Under the pieces are notes generated by a model, which saw nothing but the letters and a program-made list of their open reading frames with translations, ran no database searches and was not told where the DNA came from. The translations under genes and the position numbers were made by a program. From the NCBI GenBank assembly GCA_947179485.1, contig OX359249.1:2294001-2358000 (forward strand): a stretch of 64,000 nt of DNA. The letters run 5' to 3'. The stretch is from Allacma fusca. Its lineage: Eukaryota; Arthropoda; Collembola; Symphypleona; Sminthuridae. Positions 12,367 to 24,346 of this stretch are shown here, one piece after another. Numbering within the stretch: the first letter of the stretch is position 1; every line of letters starts with the position of its first letter.

Positions 12367-12799
12367 CATATGTATCTACAAGGGATGAAATGAGAAGGGA
12401 GGCTTGGAGGGATGTGACGGTGCTGATTGTGAGAGCGTACTTTGGAAGCTTTGGAGGAAATAGCGCGTTGTAGCCAAAGGAGGGTAGTCAAGTTGGAAAT
12501 GGTGTGTGTCGCTGGAATTGCGTGAGGGATTTACTGTGAGGGTGCAGCGTGTGAGATTACATTGTGTACTTAAGAGCTGGGTCATTTGCATAAACTTTTC
12601 TCCAACACTTACGCAGCTCCATCAGCTCAGATTAAATTAATCGACACATGAGTTCATACAAGCCTCCACGTCTCTCTCCAAATCATCTTTCAGCACACGT
12701 CACCTTCCGTGCAAACTACTCAGTGGGAGCTAGCAGTCAAAATTCCAGTCCTGTCTACTTCAAAATTTCAAGTCGTTCTGGTCAATGATGCAACTCAAA

Positions 12800-13430
12800 A
12801 TGTTCAGTTATTTTGGAAATTTATTATTCATTCAAGCAAACTGCCAAAATTCTAATAGATTTTTGGGGCATCATGATCTTTTTGAACAAATTTTATTTTG
12901 GACAAATCAGGAAATTGTTGTTTATCAAATCTTATAAATTGGTAGATATTTGTTAAACAATGTTTTCTGGTAAAATCGGCAAAACCTTAAAATATAGTTC
13001 AAATAAAATAATTTGGGCAATTTTTTGGGCAATAGAGAAAACGATTTGGTCAAATCTGCAAAATTTGGAATAAATTTAGAAAATTATTCTTGGTCAAGTT
13101 GGCTAAATTTTCCAAGGAATGTATTTTAAGAATAATGTTGAAAATGATGAATTTTGGAACAATTTTGAGAATGCTGTATTTTGAAAACAAATTTGAGAAT
13201 TCTGTGTTTTGGGAAAAATTTGAGACTGCTATATTTTGGAAAAAGTTTGAATGCAGTATATTGAAAATATTTAGGATGTTGTATTTTTAAAAAAATTTAG
13301 AATTATTTTGGGTAAACGTTGAAAATGCAATATTTTGGTAAAATATTGAAAATGTTGTATTGTGGAAATTTTTAGAGAATGCTGTATTTAAAAAAAAATG
13401 CTGTAATTATTTGTTTTACATTTTGAAATG
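12800..13430. repeat. A/T-rich degenerate repeat block (GAATGCTGTATTTTGG unit)
   Basis: From about 13090 to 13400, variants of GAATGCTGTATTTTGG and AAAATTTGA recur about every 30-36 bases with many substitutions and indels. The flanks (12800-13090) use the same words (TTTTGGACAAAT, TTTGGTCAAAT). A 66-codon frame here (13090-13290) shows the periodicity as repeating Phe/Trp/Glu residues and is not a gene. Confidence 0.6.
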
Positions 13431-14586
13431 TGAAAAAAATAATTATGCAATGTTTTTGAGCAAATTGGGTTCTTTGACAAAGTCATACTGATGTGGAGAA
13501 TTTGGCAATTTGAAATCGCCAGAAGATTTAAAATTCCTTTGATTCCAACAGGCTTTGAAATTTCTCCCAATTAAATTGCGAGAGGAATATGCAGTAGTTA
13601 CCTATATTTTCAAAAAATTAGAGCCCATGGCATTTGACATGCCTCATACACCCAGTGATTAAGAAACTTGAAGTCCAAATACCGTCCATGCCACCAGGGA
13701 AAAAGAAATGGCACTAAAGCTCTCACCATACAAAGTCCTTTGGCTTTAAAGTCACCGAGTCAATTTAAAGAGAAGCGAATTAGAGCCGTAAAGTTTCGTT
13801 GATGGCATTACATCAAGTATAAGATTACAGGATTGACTACAGTTTTTTGACCCTGCCCTCGCGCTCTGCAAGGGTTCCCAATTATGACTCATTAATTACA
13901 GAAATCAATGAAAGAGCAAATGTAAAGTCAGAGTAAAGCGGTAAAGTCCAGGTGCTGCCTAATTACTCACAATGTGCCATCCCCATAGTGGACTCCCTCT
14001 GAAAAGATTTTCCTCTCTCTACACTTACCGTCACAAACACATGACTGACCCCCGTCACATTCACACAACATTAGAGTACCAGAGTCCGAGTAAATTTCTA
14101 CATTTTTCAGAGATCCTTCAAATCCTCAGTGCTCTGCACATGGAAATTTTCCTCTACTATATCTTCCACTCTAAAAGGATTTTTTCTCTCCAGATTTTTC
14201 TCTCCGGCTACGGTCCGCTCAACCACTCCGTACTTGTCTTCCTTGAACTGTGAGACCATTCTGGGGAAGTCTAGTTTTGCCAAATCTAGTGCCCTCTCGC
14301 TGTATTAAAATCCATGGAAAATAATTTTCTCCTTGGAGAAACAAAAATCATTAGGAACATTCATTTCTGTCCAAACCCCAGAAACGAAAGTGTCTAAAGA
14401 TGCTTGACCCTGTTGAGAGAATATTTTTAGTACAAGTCACTTCTAGGGAGAGGGACTTGTCCACACATGCATATTTTAACAGGGAACGTTGCTCAAAGCC
14501 AAAGGTAAAAATGAAGAGATGTGGGTAACATTGAGTGAGAGTCAAAACTACTTGGACAACCCACTAAAACACACACTACTCAGTCT
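13431..14586. other. Non-coding, nothing recognised
   Basis: No domain-bearing frame, clear repeat or transposon end seen. Confidence 0.4.
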
Positions 14587-14917
14587 CAGGCCAACTCTTA
14601 AGCTTGTCCTCTCGAGAAGACCTTCCAGGCTCTTCAGAACTCAAGCGTCCAGGGGAAACAGTGAAAGGAATTTCGAGTGGAGTCTCTTTATAAGAGCCCT
14701 GTTTTTAAAAAAAGCAATGGACTCTCTTCACAAATGCACTCCTTGGATGCCTTTTGTACAGTGGACACTCTCAATTAGAGCACTCTTCCCCTCACTCAAC
14801 TCCTCTCTGTACGAGCTATGTTTCGAGATAAGAACTTTTTTTCCCAGTGATCTCCCTCACTGAAGCCCTCTTTACAGTTCATTCTCCCAACCAGCACTCC
14901 TGCTATACAGTGGACTG
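14587..14917. mobile_element. Cluster of pogo-like MITEs; last one 14759-14917
   Basis: Successive left ends occur near 14680 (GTGGAGTCTCTTTATAAGAG), 14716 (AATGGACTCTCTTCACAA) and 14759 (TA-CAGTGGACACTCTC). The last copy ends TATACAGTGGACTG at 14917 and is about 159 bases long. The 124-codon open frame over this cluster is repeat-derived. Confidence 0.55.
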
Positions 14918-16284
14918 TTCCCATAAAATCGGCCCATGTCAACTCCTTGAATCGAATTTGGGCCTAGTGAAAGTGCCCCCCTTTCTGGCTGGCTCTGTTC
15001 TTTAAGTGAGGGAATGGAGCCGGGATTGAAATTCATTGAGACAAGTTGGACCAGTGGATTGAGAGACAGGGCAAAAGGAATCGGGAATGGAGGGATGATT
15101 GGGAAGGAGTGGAACATTTAATTATTTATGAACTGAAAAAAGTTAGTAACCACAGCTGAGGGTCTGGAGAAAGGTCTGGAGAAAGGTCTGGAGGATGACT
15201 TTGATTTTGACTCCACATCCTCTCCTTTGATCAACCTTCCCATTCTCCTCATTCGTTTGGATTTCTCTTTCTCATTTCCCTCCTGCTGCATAAACTAGAC
15301 ACTACTATTACCTTATCTCCACTTTACTTCCCATTTCAAAGCTTCAATGCACTCTCCCAGCTTTTACCCGATTTCTCCCACCCTCCTCCTCCGCCTCCCG
15401 TAAAAAAGATTTCGTAATTTATCCTTCAGGAATTTCTCAGCGTGTTCTTCTCAATTTTTCCTTTAAGTCTCTCCTCAAATTGTCCTCTCCCATTTCGTCT
15501 CCCCCAGAAACAATTTCCTCCTTATTTCTCGTCGTCAAAAATCCAGGACTTAATATTTCCTCCCCAAATTATGCCCCCCCCACCGTTTCTATTCGTCGGT
15601 TATAATGTCGATCGTCAATTGCTCCCTTCCATTGACACTGACAACAATTACGCTATCGCTGGGGCTTACACCAGCCATGGGAAAAGTTACTCAAGGAAAG
15701 TGTGCATTATGGGAGAGACTAAGAGCTCAAGGGGTTTGTTGTGGTGTGGGGCTGAGTTGAGCGGAGATACCTAGATATGTAAATGTTTTGAGAAGTAAAG
15801 GCATGCTTTATGAGTGTATTGTAAAAAGTGACGTCGGAGTAGACAAGCGAGCTGGGTGCGAGAGGAAATGGAGGACTGATATTTGAGCGTGTAATTCCTA
15901 CTGCTGAGGAGAGCAAGTCAGAGAGGAAAAAGTGAAGAAGGCTGAGCTGTGGGAAGAGAGAAGTTTGTGATGACATTTTATCTAAATCCTCAGAATAAAT
16001 AACGTCGGGAGGAATTATGCGGGTGTGGGGCTTGTCCGCGGTTCCTTTTTCATCTCGGCTCTTACCCGACCTCCATGTTTATGAGCGGGATGACAGGGCA
16101 AGTTCAACTCATTGGCAGTCAAGTGTGTAAGCAATTGATACTGTATAAAATGTGGTTCTGCTACTAGAGAGAAGCCTTCATGAGAGCAATTTTCCTATAG
16201 GGGCATAATTAGATACTTTGACGCATCTCTGTTTTTACTCCCATGTTAATAATCCCTCCTTAGCTCACAATTAGGATTATTTAG
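14918..16284. other. Non-coding; 12-bp tandem and pyrimidine-rich tract
   Basis: GGTCTGGAGAAA is repeated three times at 15161-15196 (last copy altered). 15200-15560 is C/T-rich. The rest shows nothing recognisable. Confidence 0.5.
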
Positions 16285-16311
16285 ACCTGCTCTTATAGCG
16301 AGAGTGCACTG
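16285..16311. mobile_element. Right-end fragment of a pogo-like MITE
   Basis: The phrase ACCTGCTCTTATAGCGAGAG runs into TGCACTGG. It is nearly the same as ACCTGCTCCTATAAACGGGG before TGCACTGG at 45639-45667, so the two copies probably come from the same subfamily. Confidence 0.5.
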
Positions 16312-17440
16312 GAGATTGTGCACAGATTTTTTGGCCTGTCCCCATCTAGTATGTAATTACTGCAATGTTATTTGTCTGTTTTATAAATGATCCCGGTGAT
16401 ATTTCAAGGGGAATTTCTCAATTTTGAAGGAGTGGTGACATAAAGAGGACGGACTGTACTGTACTGTTGGAGCTCCATCTGCTCTGACTTGACTGTAGGG
16501 AAGAGGAGTGAAGTGGAGGAAAGAGCAGGGCTGGAGTTGAACTTGTGCTTGGAATTGAGAGTGGTAATAATGGGAAGTGTGCGGAGGCTAATGAGTAGTG
16601 TTTTGTGCGAGGAGATGAGAAAAAACAAAACGATATATTTTCTCAAGCGTGTGTTTATGAACAAGTTGTTAGGAAGATATTAGTCCTGATTTATTCAAGT
16701 TGTGCTTAAGCAATGTGCATAATGGCGGGCTGAATCTCTGCTCACGGACGTAATGGGATGTGAGTGGGGAGTGTTGGGGATACATATTTGTAGGAGCATA
16801 TGCAGACACGTGAGGGTCTTAGGGAATGAGCTGGCCATGAGCGAGATAAGGGAAATAGAGCTGGAGCTTGGAGAGTCTATGCAAATGGCCAGAGCTAATG
16901 AAGGACGCCTTTTAATTCCAACCGCACTACTTTTTAATGGCTCTAATGGTACTCCGGCTCGTCCTCATTCCCTCCGCTTTTTTCCCTCTGCTCAAATATA
17001 ATTGGGCTTTTGAGGAGATGAAATCATGATTGATGGACTGCTATTCTTCTCCCTCAATACAAGCTCCCTGGTGCTCATTGCTCCATGCAGATTCGCTCCT
17101 CAGTCACTCCGACCTGACATGAGAAAATATTCAGGTAGATGATAAGGCCTCTCATCATCTCCTACACTCACTCTCTGCCATTTCATCTCCATCCCAAGAC
17201 TCCACTATTTCAACAAAACTTACTCTTCCGTTTACATTCCCTCTCCCAGCATCACTCCCCACTCAATACACTCATCCCTCATCCTCCCTTTTAAGTAATT
17301 ACTTTCCTGGCCAACAAATCTTCAAGGAACACTAACCCAACCAAATTTCCCTCCTTTCCCTGTCATTACCTCACTGGAGTTTCAAATTAAACCACCACTC
17401 CAGAACAATGCATATACAAAATCAGGGTTTCAGCTCAGGG
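16312..17440. other. Non-coding, nothing recognised
   Basis: Frames of 60-80 codons are present but none has a recognisable motif. Confidence 0.4.
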
Positions 17441-17520
17441 TTTTAGGGCATATGGTTGGCAAAGATTGCTTTGCTTTCCAGGAAAGCAGAAAATTCAAAG
17501 ATGAAGAAGTTAAAGCAGAG

Positions 17521-17590
17521 AAAGCAAGTGAAAGCAAGTAAAATCTCGTGAAAGCTAATGAAAGCTAATGAAAGCTACTGAAAGTAAAAT
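17521..17590. repeat. 10-bp tandem array (AAAGCnAnTG), 7 units
   Basis: Seven consecutive decamers begin AAAG or AAAT with exact 10-base register: AAAGCAAGTG, AAAGCAAGTA, AAATCTCGTG, AAAGCTAATG twice, AAAGCTACTG, AAAGTAAAAT. The array sits in a wider AAAGCA-rich purine block (17440-18140) like that at 570-1060. Confidence 0.85.
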
Positions 17591-18140
17591 TAAATTAAAG
17601 CAAAAGAGACACCAAGCGAAACAGAAAAATCAAAATAGAAAGCAGTGAAAGTGTAAAAGGCATAAGAAGTGACAGGCTAAAGCAGAAAAGCAATAAGAAA
17701 GCAATCCAAAGAAGAGTGAGCAAGTCAAAGCAGTAGAATCAAAACAGAAAACAGGTTAAACAAGGGGAACAAACGAGAAGGAGCACGTAACGTACAGCAG
17801 TGATGGGAAGTTAAGGTAAAATACCCCATGATAAAATGACTTAGAGCAGAACTTGCGGCTTTAAAACAAGATAAAATTGAAAAGGCAATCTGGAAGGCCG
17901 GTGAAAGAAGGGGAAGCGGAGAGAGGAATTTTGAATAAAAGTAAAAGTAGTGAAAGCAGAGATATTTTGAATAAAACTGAAAGATAGCTAAAATGTTGAA
18001 GACATTAAAAGCAATGGATAGAAGCCGTTGACGGGGAAACAAGGGAAAGCATACCCAGATAATTGTGAGGCTAAGAGCAGGCAGAGATAAAATAGGAGAA
18101 AGCGGAAAGCTTCCAATGACTTCCCTCTGCAAGCCCACAA
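17591..18140. repeat. Purine-rich degenerate AAAGCA block
   Basis: Continues the vocabulary of the decamer array without fixed spacing (GCAGTGAAAGT, AAAGCAATAAGAAAGCAA). It gives long but meaningless Phe/Leu/Ser-rich open frames on the minus strand. Confidence 0.5.
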
Positions 18141-18644
18141 CAAAGAATCAGGAGGATTGAGAGAATACGGGAGTTTGGGAAGCAATAAGAGTGCGGAGGG
18201 AAAGTTATATTGGCCTAATTTGCCTTGATTAAATTTGCGGCTTGAAGCATTGAGAGGAGCTCTTACATTGATTCATTGACTTGCTCCAGAACGGTTTTAG
18301 CTCCAGTCCTGGAGAAAGCATGCGAATTACTACTTGACTCCTCACCCCACTCTCTCCACTCTCACTTTCACCTAATGAAATTTCCATGAAGCTCCAACTC
18401 AGCGTCTCTAAAGCTCCTGAATAATATCGCGTCGTCCCACACTATCTTGAGTTCCTGGGGAAAGCATATGTGAAAATTATTATTAATTAACGAAGCAGGC
18501 TAACTAATTTATCCCTTATTACCACGCATGTACCAATGGGGGTTAGCCTCGTAGTTGAACAGAGCAGAAAAGGATGTGTCTTAGGAGCAGGAACCAGTAG
18601 CTTGTCCAAGGAGGGAATGTTCGAGAAGACGTTGCCCAAAAACT

Positions 18645-18689
18645 GAAAGCAGTGAAAGTGGTGAAAGCAAAGAAAGTAGTGAAAGTAGT
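18645..18689. repeat. 9-bp tandem array (GAAAGTAGT), 5 units
   Basis: GAAAGCAGT, GAAAGTGGT, GAAAGCAAA and GAAAGTAGT twice follow without gaps. Related AGAAAGCAGAGACA-type sequence occurs at 18940-19080. 18140-18640 between the blocks shows nothing recognisable. Confidence 0.85.
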
Positions 18690-19239
18690 ACTAATACTAT
18701 TTTCCAAGACTATGATAATCTCTGATGTGGGATGTAAGGAAAGTGCAGTACGCTGTCAATTGGACACAAGTAGAAAGCTAAGTAGGTTTTCCCAATGTCG
18801 GCTGGAGAAATCTAGAAGGCCCTTTTCCATGCAGTCTCTTAAGTAGTTTCAATGGATTTTCTATGCCTGACTCTGAGCAGCCTATGCTAAGACGACACAC
18901 ACACCCTACTTATAGAGAATATCTTTGCAAGAGGGAAAGCGGAGAGCCTGCGAGAAAATAGCGAACAAAAAAATAGGCCCGGTATGGAGAAAGCAGAGAC
19001 ACGAGAGAAGATATAAAAGACAGACAGGAGAAACTAGAAAGCAAAGACAGAGAAGAGAAAGTAGAGACAAGAGAGAAGGGCCAAAATAGTGAGGGGGGAA
19101 AAGTGGGAAAGAGATAAAAGGAAAGTGGAACTAGGAGTGAATTTAAGATTAGGTAAGATGCAGTGAGATGTTGCTCGAGCTAATCGCAAGTGCTGCTTGT
19201 AAAGTATACAAGTATTAATGGCAAGCCCTAAGCACAGAG

Positions 19240-20260
19240 GCTTAGGGTATCGGAGTTTGTGAGTCCTGGGTCCGCCGACGGAGAGACATGCCACACTGTA
19301 GACGGAACTGCTTGGAGTAAAGGGGCCGGCCGAGACAACCAGTCACAGGGGTTTCCTCTAATATGTACGGACCTGCTTCTGTCTCTCTCCCGCCCCCTCT
19401 CTCAGCTTCTGCCACCGTCAACACAAGCAGAGGATAGTGGAGGGTGGCGGAGTGCGAGCATCTTTTCTCTCTCTTCTCCTCTCTTCCTCTCCCTCTACAT
19501 CTCTCTACGTTCTCATACCTCACTCTCTACACTTCTATACCTCTCTCTCTCCGCTGTATGTCTCTCCCTCCACCACTCCGTCCCTCTCTATGTCTACAAA
19601 ACTTCCTCTCTATGTCTGGTCCGTATGCTTCGCTGTCTCCTCTCTGGGAAATGCCTCCTCCGATGTATGTATGCTATATGTATGCACGGATCTCTCAGTG
19701 CTCTTTCCACATCTCATCTCCCACTGCCTCCTCCGTAGAGTCAGAAGGATGTGGAGAGACGAAGAGAGAGAGAGAGAGAGAGAGAGCACTGACGTTGACT
19801 TGAGAGGGGCATTTACTCTGCCTAGCTGTTTCTCGGAGTTGACTCAGATGAGTCCCGAGCGAAGGTTGCGGAGTTTCAGAGGAAGCGAAGACTTGCTCTT
19901 AAGTTGAGAGTGGAGTGGGACCGGGACCTCAGTCGGTTGTTTGTAGTGACAAGGTGTGCAGTGCTGGGGCACTTCCGGTGAGTTGGAGTCCTTCCAGTCG
20001 TCTCCTTCTGTATTTCTTATAAGTATATATTGTTCTCTCAGCACGTTCTTTCCACAAAGTTTTACTCAGTTCCTCTCTCCCGAGTATTTATTTGAGCACC
20101 GGACTGTCCCTCTTTGGATTCCGTCAAGGAACGCCGGAGCCCTCGGAATCTTCTCTCTCTCACTTTATCAGTGACCATTTCTTGGCTCTTGTGCTGTGTC
20201 CTGTCGTCCACGCTCTGTAAGAGCGTACTTTAGAGCCTCCTTCTGTGACCCCTTGTTCCT
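19240..20260. other. Pyrimidine-rich tract followed by GA microsatellite; no supported gene
   Basis: 19375-19735 is C/T-rich and gives three overlapping Ser/Leu-rich frames. A GA tract follows at 19763-19786, then about 190 bases of balanced composition ending in a donor-like CCG|GTGAGT at 19978. The last part could be a promoter and non-coding first exon, but nothing proves it. Confidence 0.35.
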
Positions 20261-20264
20261 CCCG

Positions 20265-20460
20265 ACAGAGAATCTGGTTCCTTCAAACCACAGTAAATCT
20301 TCCTCCGAACAGCAGAGACTTTTGTTCCTTGTCACACGGAATTTTGTTCTTTGCCAGCAGAGAAATCTTGGTCCTCCCGAGAGAGAGAATTTTGTTCCTT
20401 ATAGGAGAGAATTTTGTTCTTTGCAAGAGAGGATCTGGTTCCTTCAAGGAAAACACTAGA
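20265..20460. repeat. Degenerate short tandem block (GAGAATTTTGTTCCTT unit)
   Basis: AGAGAATTTTGTTCCTT, AATTTTGTTCTTTGC, GACTTTTGTTCCTTG and GGATCTGGTTCCTTCAAG alternate at about 20-30 base spacing. The first and last units (TCTGGTTCCTTCAA) are the most alike. Both strands stay open for 60-100 codons because of the repeat. Confidence 0.65.
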
Positions 20461-20639
20461 TCCATACACGATCAAAAGAAAAGAGTGGTGAGGGTCTTGT
20501 CCATTTAGAATCAAATTGTGATAGTGCGACTCTGAGCTCTTTCGGCCAATGACGCTGGAAGAGTACCATTTGTACGAAAGAGGAGTAGCATTTCGTAGCG
20601 AAACAATTGTTATTCTTTCCTTCTGTGACTTCCACAACT

Positions 20640-23170
20640 AATTACTAGAATGGTTCTCAGTTCGATCTGAGCCTTCAACAGTGAGAAGGACTGTGACAGT
20701 GATTGTTGTAAAAAAAAAGTAGTGACTCAGCCCCGTGGTCAAGGAACAGTGGTAAGCTCCTCTTTCTCCATTCCCTTCGCAGGACGCCCCTCTTCTCCCA
20801 AAAAATACAGTCGTCTTCAACTCCAGCACTCTTCCAATCTCTCTCCTTCGCATTGCACCAATCCCCCTCTCACTCACTCTCTCTCGCTCCTTTAGCCAGC
20901 GGCCCATGTCAAACATACCAGGGAAAAGTAAACATCAATTTCTAAACAAAATCTAGCGCAATATAGCGAATTCTGGGAATAGTTACAAGCCATTGAGTCA
21001 CAAGGCAAATTTGGGATAGCAAGTGATTACTCAAACAATCCAAACATCATTCACCTTTCCAAATCAGTGTACTCAAAAAAGGCAGAGACATTGCTCAATA
21101 CCCCTGCTCAAAGACATCCAAACACATGCATAGTTGAGCAAGTCAAAAACCCTGGAAAATTATAAAAGGACAAAATATATAATTACACAAATTTCCGAAA
21201 AGATAAAACGGCGGATACAATTCCCAATGTATTCTAAAGAGCTCCGAACCATAAAACTCCCAGAAAACCCGAAACAATCAAATTAATTAAATTTCGGTAG
21301 AGAAGTTGAATACCCGTAAAAAGTAAGAGAAGGGAAATATTGACGGGAAGAGCAGTGCTAAATCTATGTAAATTATGATAAAATCCTCAAGTAATGGCTC
21401 AAATTTTCAAAAAGGGAACCCGTGCTATTCCAAGACTGAAAAAGGCAGAGGTCAAAAGAAATCCAAAGACTATCTCTCTTCTAAAAAAGGAAAAATTGAA
21501 AATTGAGAGAAGAACCGTAAAATTTGCAATTTTTATAGAAAAAAGTCTCTAAATCCCGGTGTGATGAGAATTGTCAATGGTAAAGAGAATCACATTCAAA
21601 GGAGGAAATCCCTTCAAAATTAAAAACGATGGTCAAAGCCTACAAGGACAAAAATAGCAAAGAAGGAAAAAAAAACTTGAGAATGACAAAAACTAGGGAA
21701 TAATTCTGACCTAAAGTTATTTTAAGACTCTGAAACTTTTCAAATGTCAAAACAGGATAAGGAAGTCAAAAACTCGAAACTGGCAAAACTACTCAAAAGT
21801 TCGAAAAAGTAAAGGCTAGTCAAAAATTTGAGGGAACTACAACCAGGGAAAAACTGAAAAGAGCCTAGAGCTATCTGAATTCCCAATACTTGAGTACATA
21901 CAAGTAAAAGGAACTGTCTTAAAAAAGTCCGGAATTGTTCACTGAAAGGACCAAAGGGTTTTGCGGAATATCCTCTGGGAATGGTTGATGAGGACATTTG
22001 AAAAGGCTCCCTCAAAAATATTTGGTTAAAAAAGTCAAAAGGGAGCTGAAGGGGAAAAATGAAGTAATGTCAAGAGAAAGTTGAAGCGCGTGCTGTGCCG
22101 CAATAGAAACAAGCGGAGGAGCAATGTTGAAAGAAGTTGAAAGGGAAATAGAGTCCGCCCTGTAGTGCTTACTTAAGGAGATAGAGGATGAGGAGAGGGG
22201 AAAACGCTCAAAATCAACCTCTTCTTGAGGGTTAAGGGAAAAAAGTTGAGTGTCCTCACGTTGTCCTTTCAATGGGTTAAATTCAGCGAGCACGGCTCCC
22301 TCAGGCCTCCTCTCCTCTCCCCCCTCCACACATACACACGCACACACACACACACACACAAAACAGGCTGGGAAAGAGAAACAGTGAGAAAAATAGAAAT
22401 GCCCAGGAAATATTGTCTTTTCCATTCCCTGCACAAACAAGAGAGGGAGGAGTGAGGAGAGAGATAATTGCAAAGTTACAATAACACCAATTTAATTCCC
22501 TACAACTCATTTCAACATCAATCCTTCCATCGGGCTCCAATGTGAAATGAAGGATGTATTTACACAGTCCTCTCCCTACTGGCCTAATAGCACGTGACAT
22601 GAAAAATATCACCTACTACAAACACTAGCCTTTTAAAAAAAACGTACAGGATATATGTATATTACAAAATAGCACCTGACATACGAAAGGATAAAATGTC
22701 CCAAAAAATTCTAATAGAGTAAGACTTGAGACTAGAGCTCGATGTGTTCCAGTTCAGTGTGCATAGCAAGGGATTTAAAAACAGTCCCAAGACTTAAAAT
22801 ACACAGTCCCTTTCAAACAAAAAATTAGCAAATTCTTTAAAAGTCTTGTAAAAGAGAGCTAATTTGACGGGAAATAACCCAGGATACAAAATGTGACAAG
22901 AGAGAAAAAATTCCGTCACAAATAGCATGCAGAAATTATGGAAAATAGCTCGCATTACAGAAAAAATACAGCACATTTCTCGCGAAATGTCCAAAAAAGA
23001 TAGGAGAAATATCCAAATAGCAAGTGATAATTTAGAAAAGGAGCGTGCGTTGTAAAAAGACAATAGCACGTTATAAAACTATCCTTGACAAGGGGGAGTG
23101 GTGTAAATTATCCAAAATAACACATGCTGTTCAAAATTATAGCCCGAGCTAAACAAAAAACGTCAGAATC
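20640..23170. other. Non-coding A-rich block with recurring TAGCA/CACGTGA words
   Basis: The segment is A-rich on the + strand. Related phrases recur: AATAGCACGTGACATGAAAA (22587), AATAGCACCTGACATACGAA (22669), AATAGCAAGTGATAAT (about 23018), CAATAGCACGTTATAAAA (about 23060) and GGGATAGCAAGTGATTAC (about 21012). A CA microsatellite lies at 22341-22361. It is probably an old degenerate repeat. Confidence 0.45.
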
Positions 23171-24172
23171 AATTTCCAACTGGAAGGAATTTATTTTCCT
23201 GACATGGGGCATAAGTCTTTGAATGAGCAAAATTTCCCAGGATAGAATTTTCCCTTGTTGAGGAGGGTGACCTCAGTGAGACTTGTAAAATTTAACTCCG
23301 ACCAGAACTCATTCCTGACTGCGTTTATGATCGTTGGGGAAATAATAGGAGGAATCGTTTTTTTATAGTTTCATGCAGTATTTTGATAAGAGAGTTTTTT
23401 TTTCTCCTAGCCCCGTTTATGGTCTACTGCTTTTTTCTAATGGACGCTTCGTCTCTACATTGGACGGAGTAAATTTACAACCATATTCTCCCCTGCCCAT
23501 TTCTTTCCCCAAACTCCTCTTCACTCCGTTCATAAATAGCAGATTTTTTTTTCTTCAACGGGGAGAGATTAACGTAGCGTAAAATATACGGGCCCCGGAG
23601 CTCCTATTGGCTACCACAGTAAGTCGTGGCTTTTAAATTGGGCTTTAAATAAAAATGCTCGCTCAATTGGAATAAAATCCTCATTCAACCATCCGACCTT
23701 CGATTTTTAATAAAATCTTGTAATACTTTAGTTCAATATTGTAGCAGCAGGAGTGGACACCCTGACAATGAGCCAAGTATCCTGCGTATAATTACACTTA
23801 TTTAATTATATGCTGGTCGAAAAGCATATTTAAATAAGATTTTAATTCTATATTATTATCAGCTCCTTGCTCATACAACTGTCGGGTAACAAAATATAGG
23901 ATGGGAAAAAAAGCAGCTACAAGAGTCAACAGAGAAAGTAACAATTAACATTAGTATGAGCTGCAATGTTCTCTAAAAATTTCCAGATGAGGAAAGCCTC
24001 TTCATCCAGGAGTCTGTTTCAGGCAGAGCCTACTGTGAAAAACACAAGTGAGGCATGAAAAATCCTAATGTCCCTGTTCAAAGAATATGTGTTGAGGTAG
24101 AAGCCATAGTGTAAGGAGATTGGTCGGATTTCTTTATTGAGAAGATCCATGGGAAAGTATAATATGTAGATA
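23171..24172. other. Non-coding, nothing recognised
   Basis: A/T-rich unique-looking sequence. Confidence 0.4.
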
Positions 24173-24346
24173 CAGTGACCTCTTCCCCCATGAGATCCCC
24201 TATAAGAGAATTTTCCCCACTGAAGTAACAATTCTGGGAGACATTCCCCTTTACCACAATGCTAATTTCCCCCCTCATGGAAGCAAGTGAGTTTCAGAGG
24301 GGGATTGGTCTCCTTCAGGGGATGCTCTGTCACAGGGAGTCCACTG
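24173..24346. mobile_element. Pogo/Tigger-like MITE with TA target duplication
   Basis: TA-CAGTGACCTCTTCC starts it and GGGAGTCCACTG-TA ends it. The length is 174 bases with inverted ends. The left subterminal region has CCCTATAAGAG. An internal phrase, GAGACATTCCCCTTTACC followed by ACAATGCTAATTT, is shared with the copies near 35510 and 62911. There is no coding capacity. CAGT ends with TA duplication are features of pogo/Tigger-type Tc1-mariner elements. Confidence 0.75.

Noticed and set aside
14489..14863. 124-codon open frame
   Set aside because: Covers the cluster of MITE ends; the repeated W-x-L-x-I-R-A-L-F pattern comes from CACTCTC-n-TATAAGAG ends.
19259..19907. Three overlapping plus-strand frames of 119-159 codons
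   Set aside because: All are Ser/Leu/Pro-rich products of a C/T-rich tract; overlapping registers open at once point to composition, not coding.
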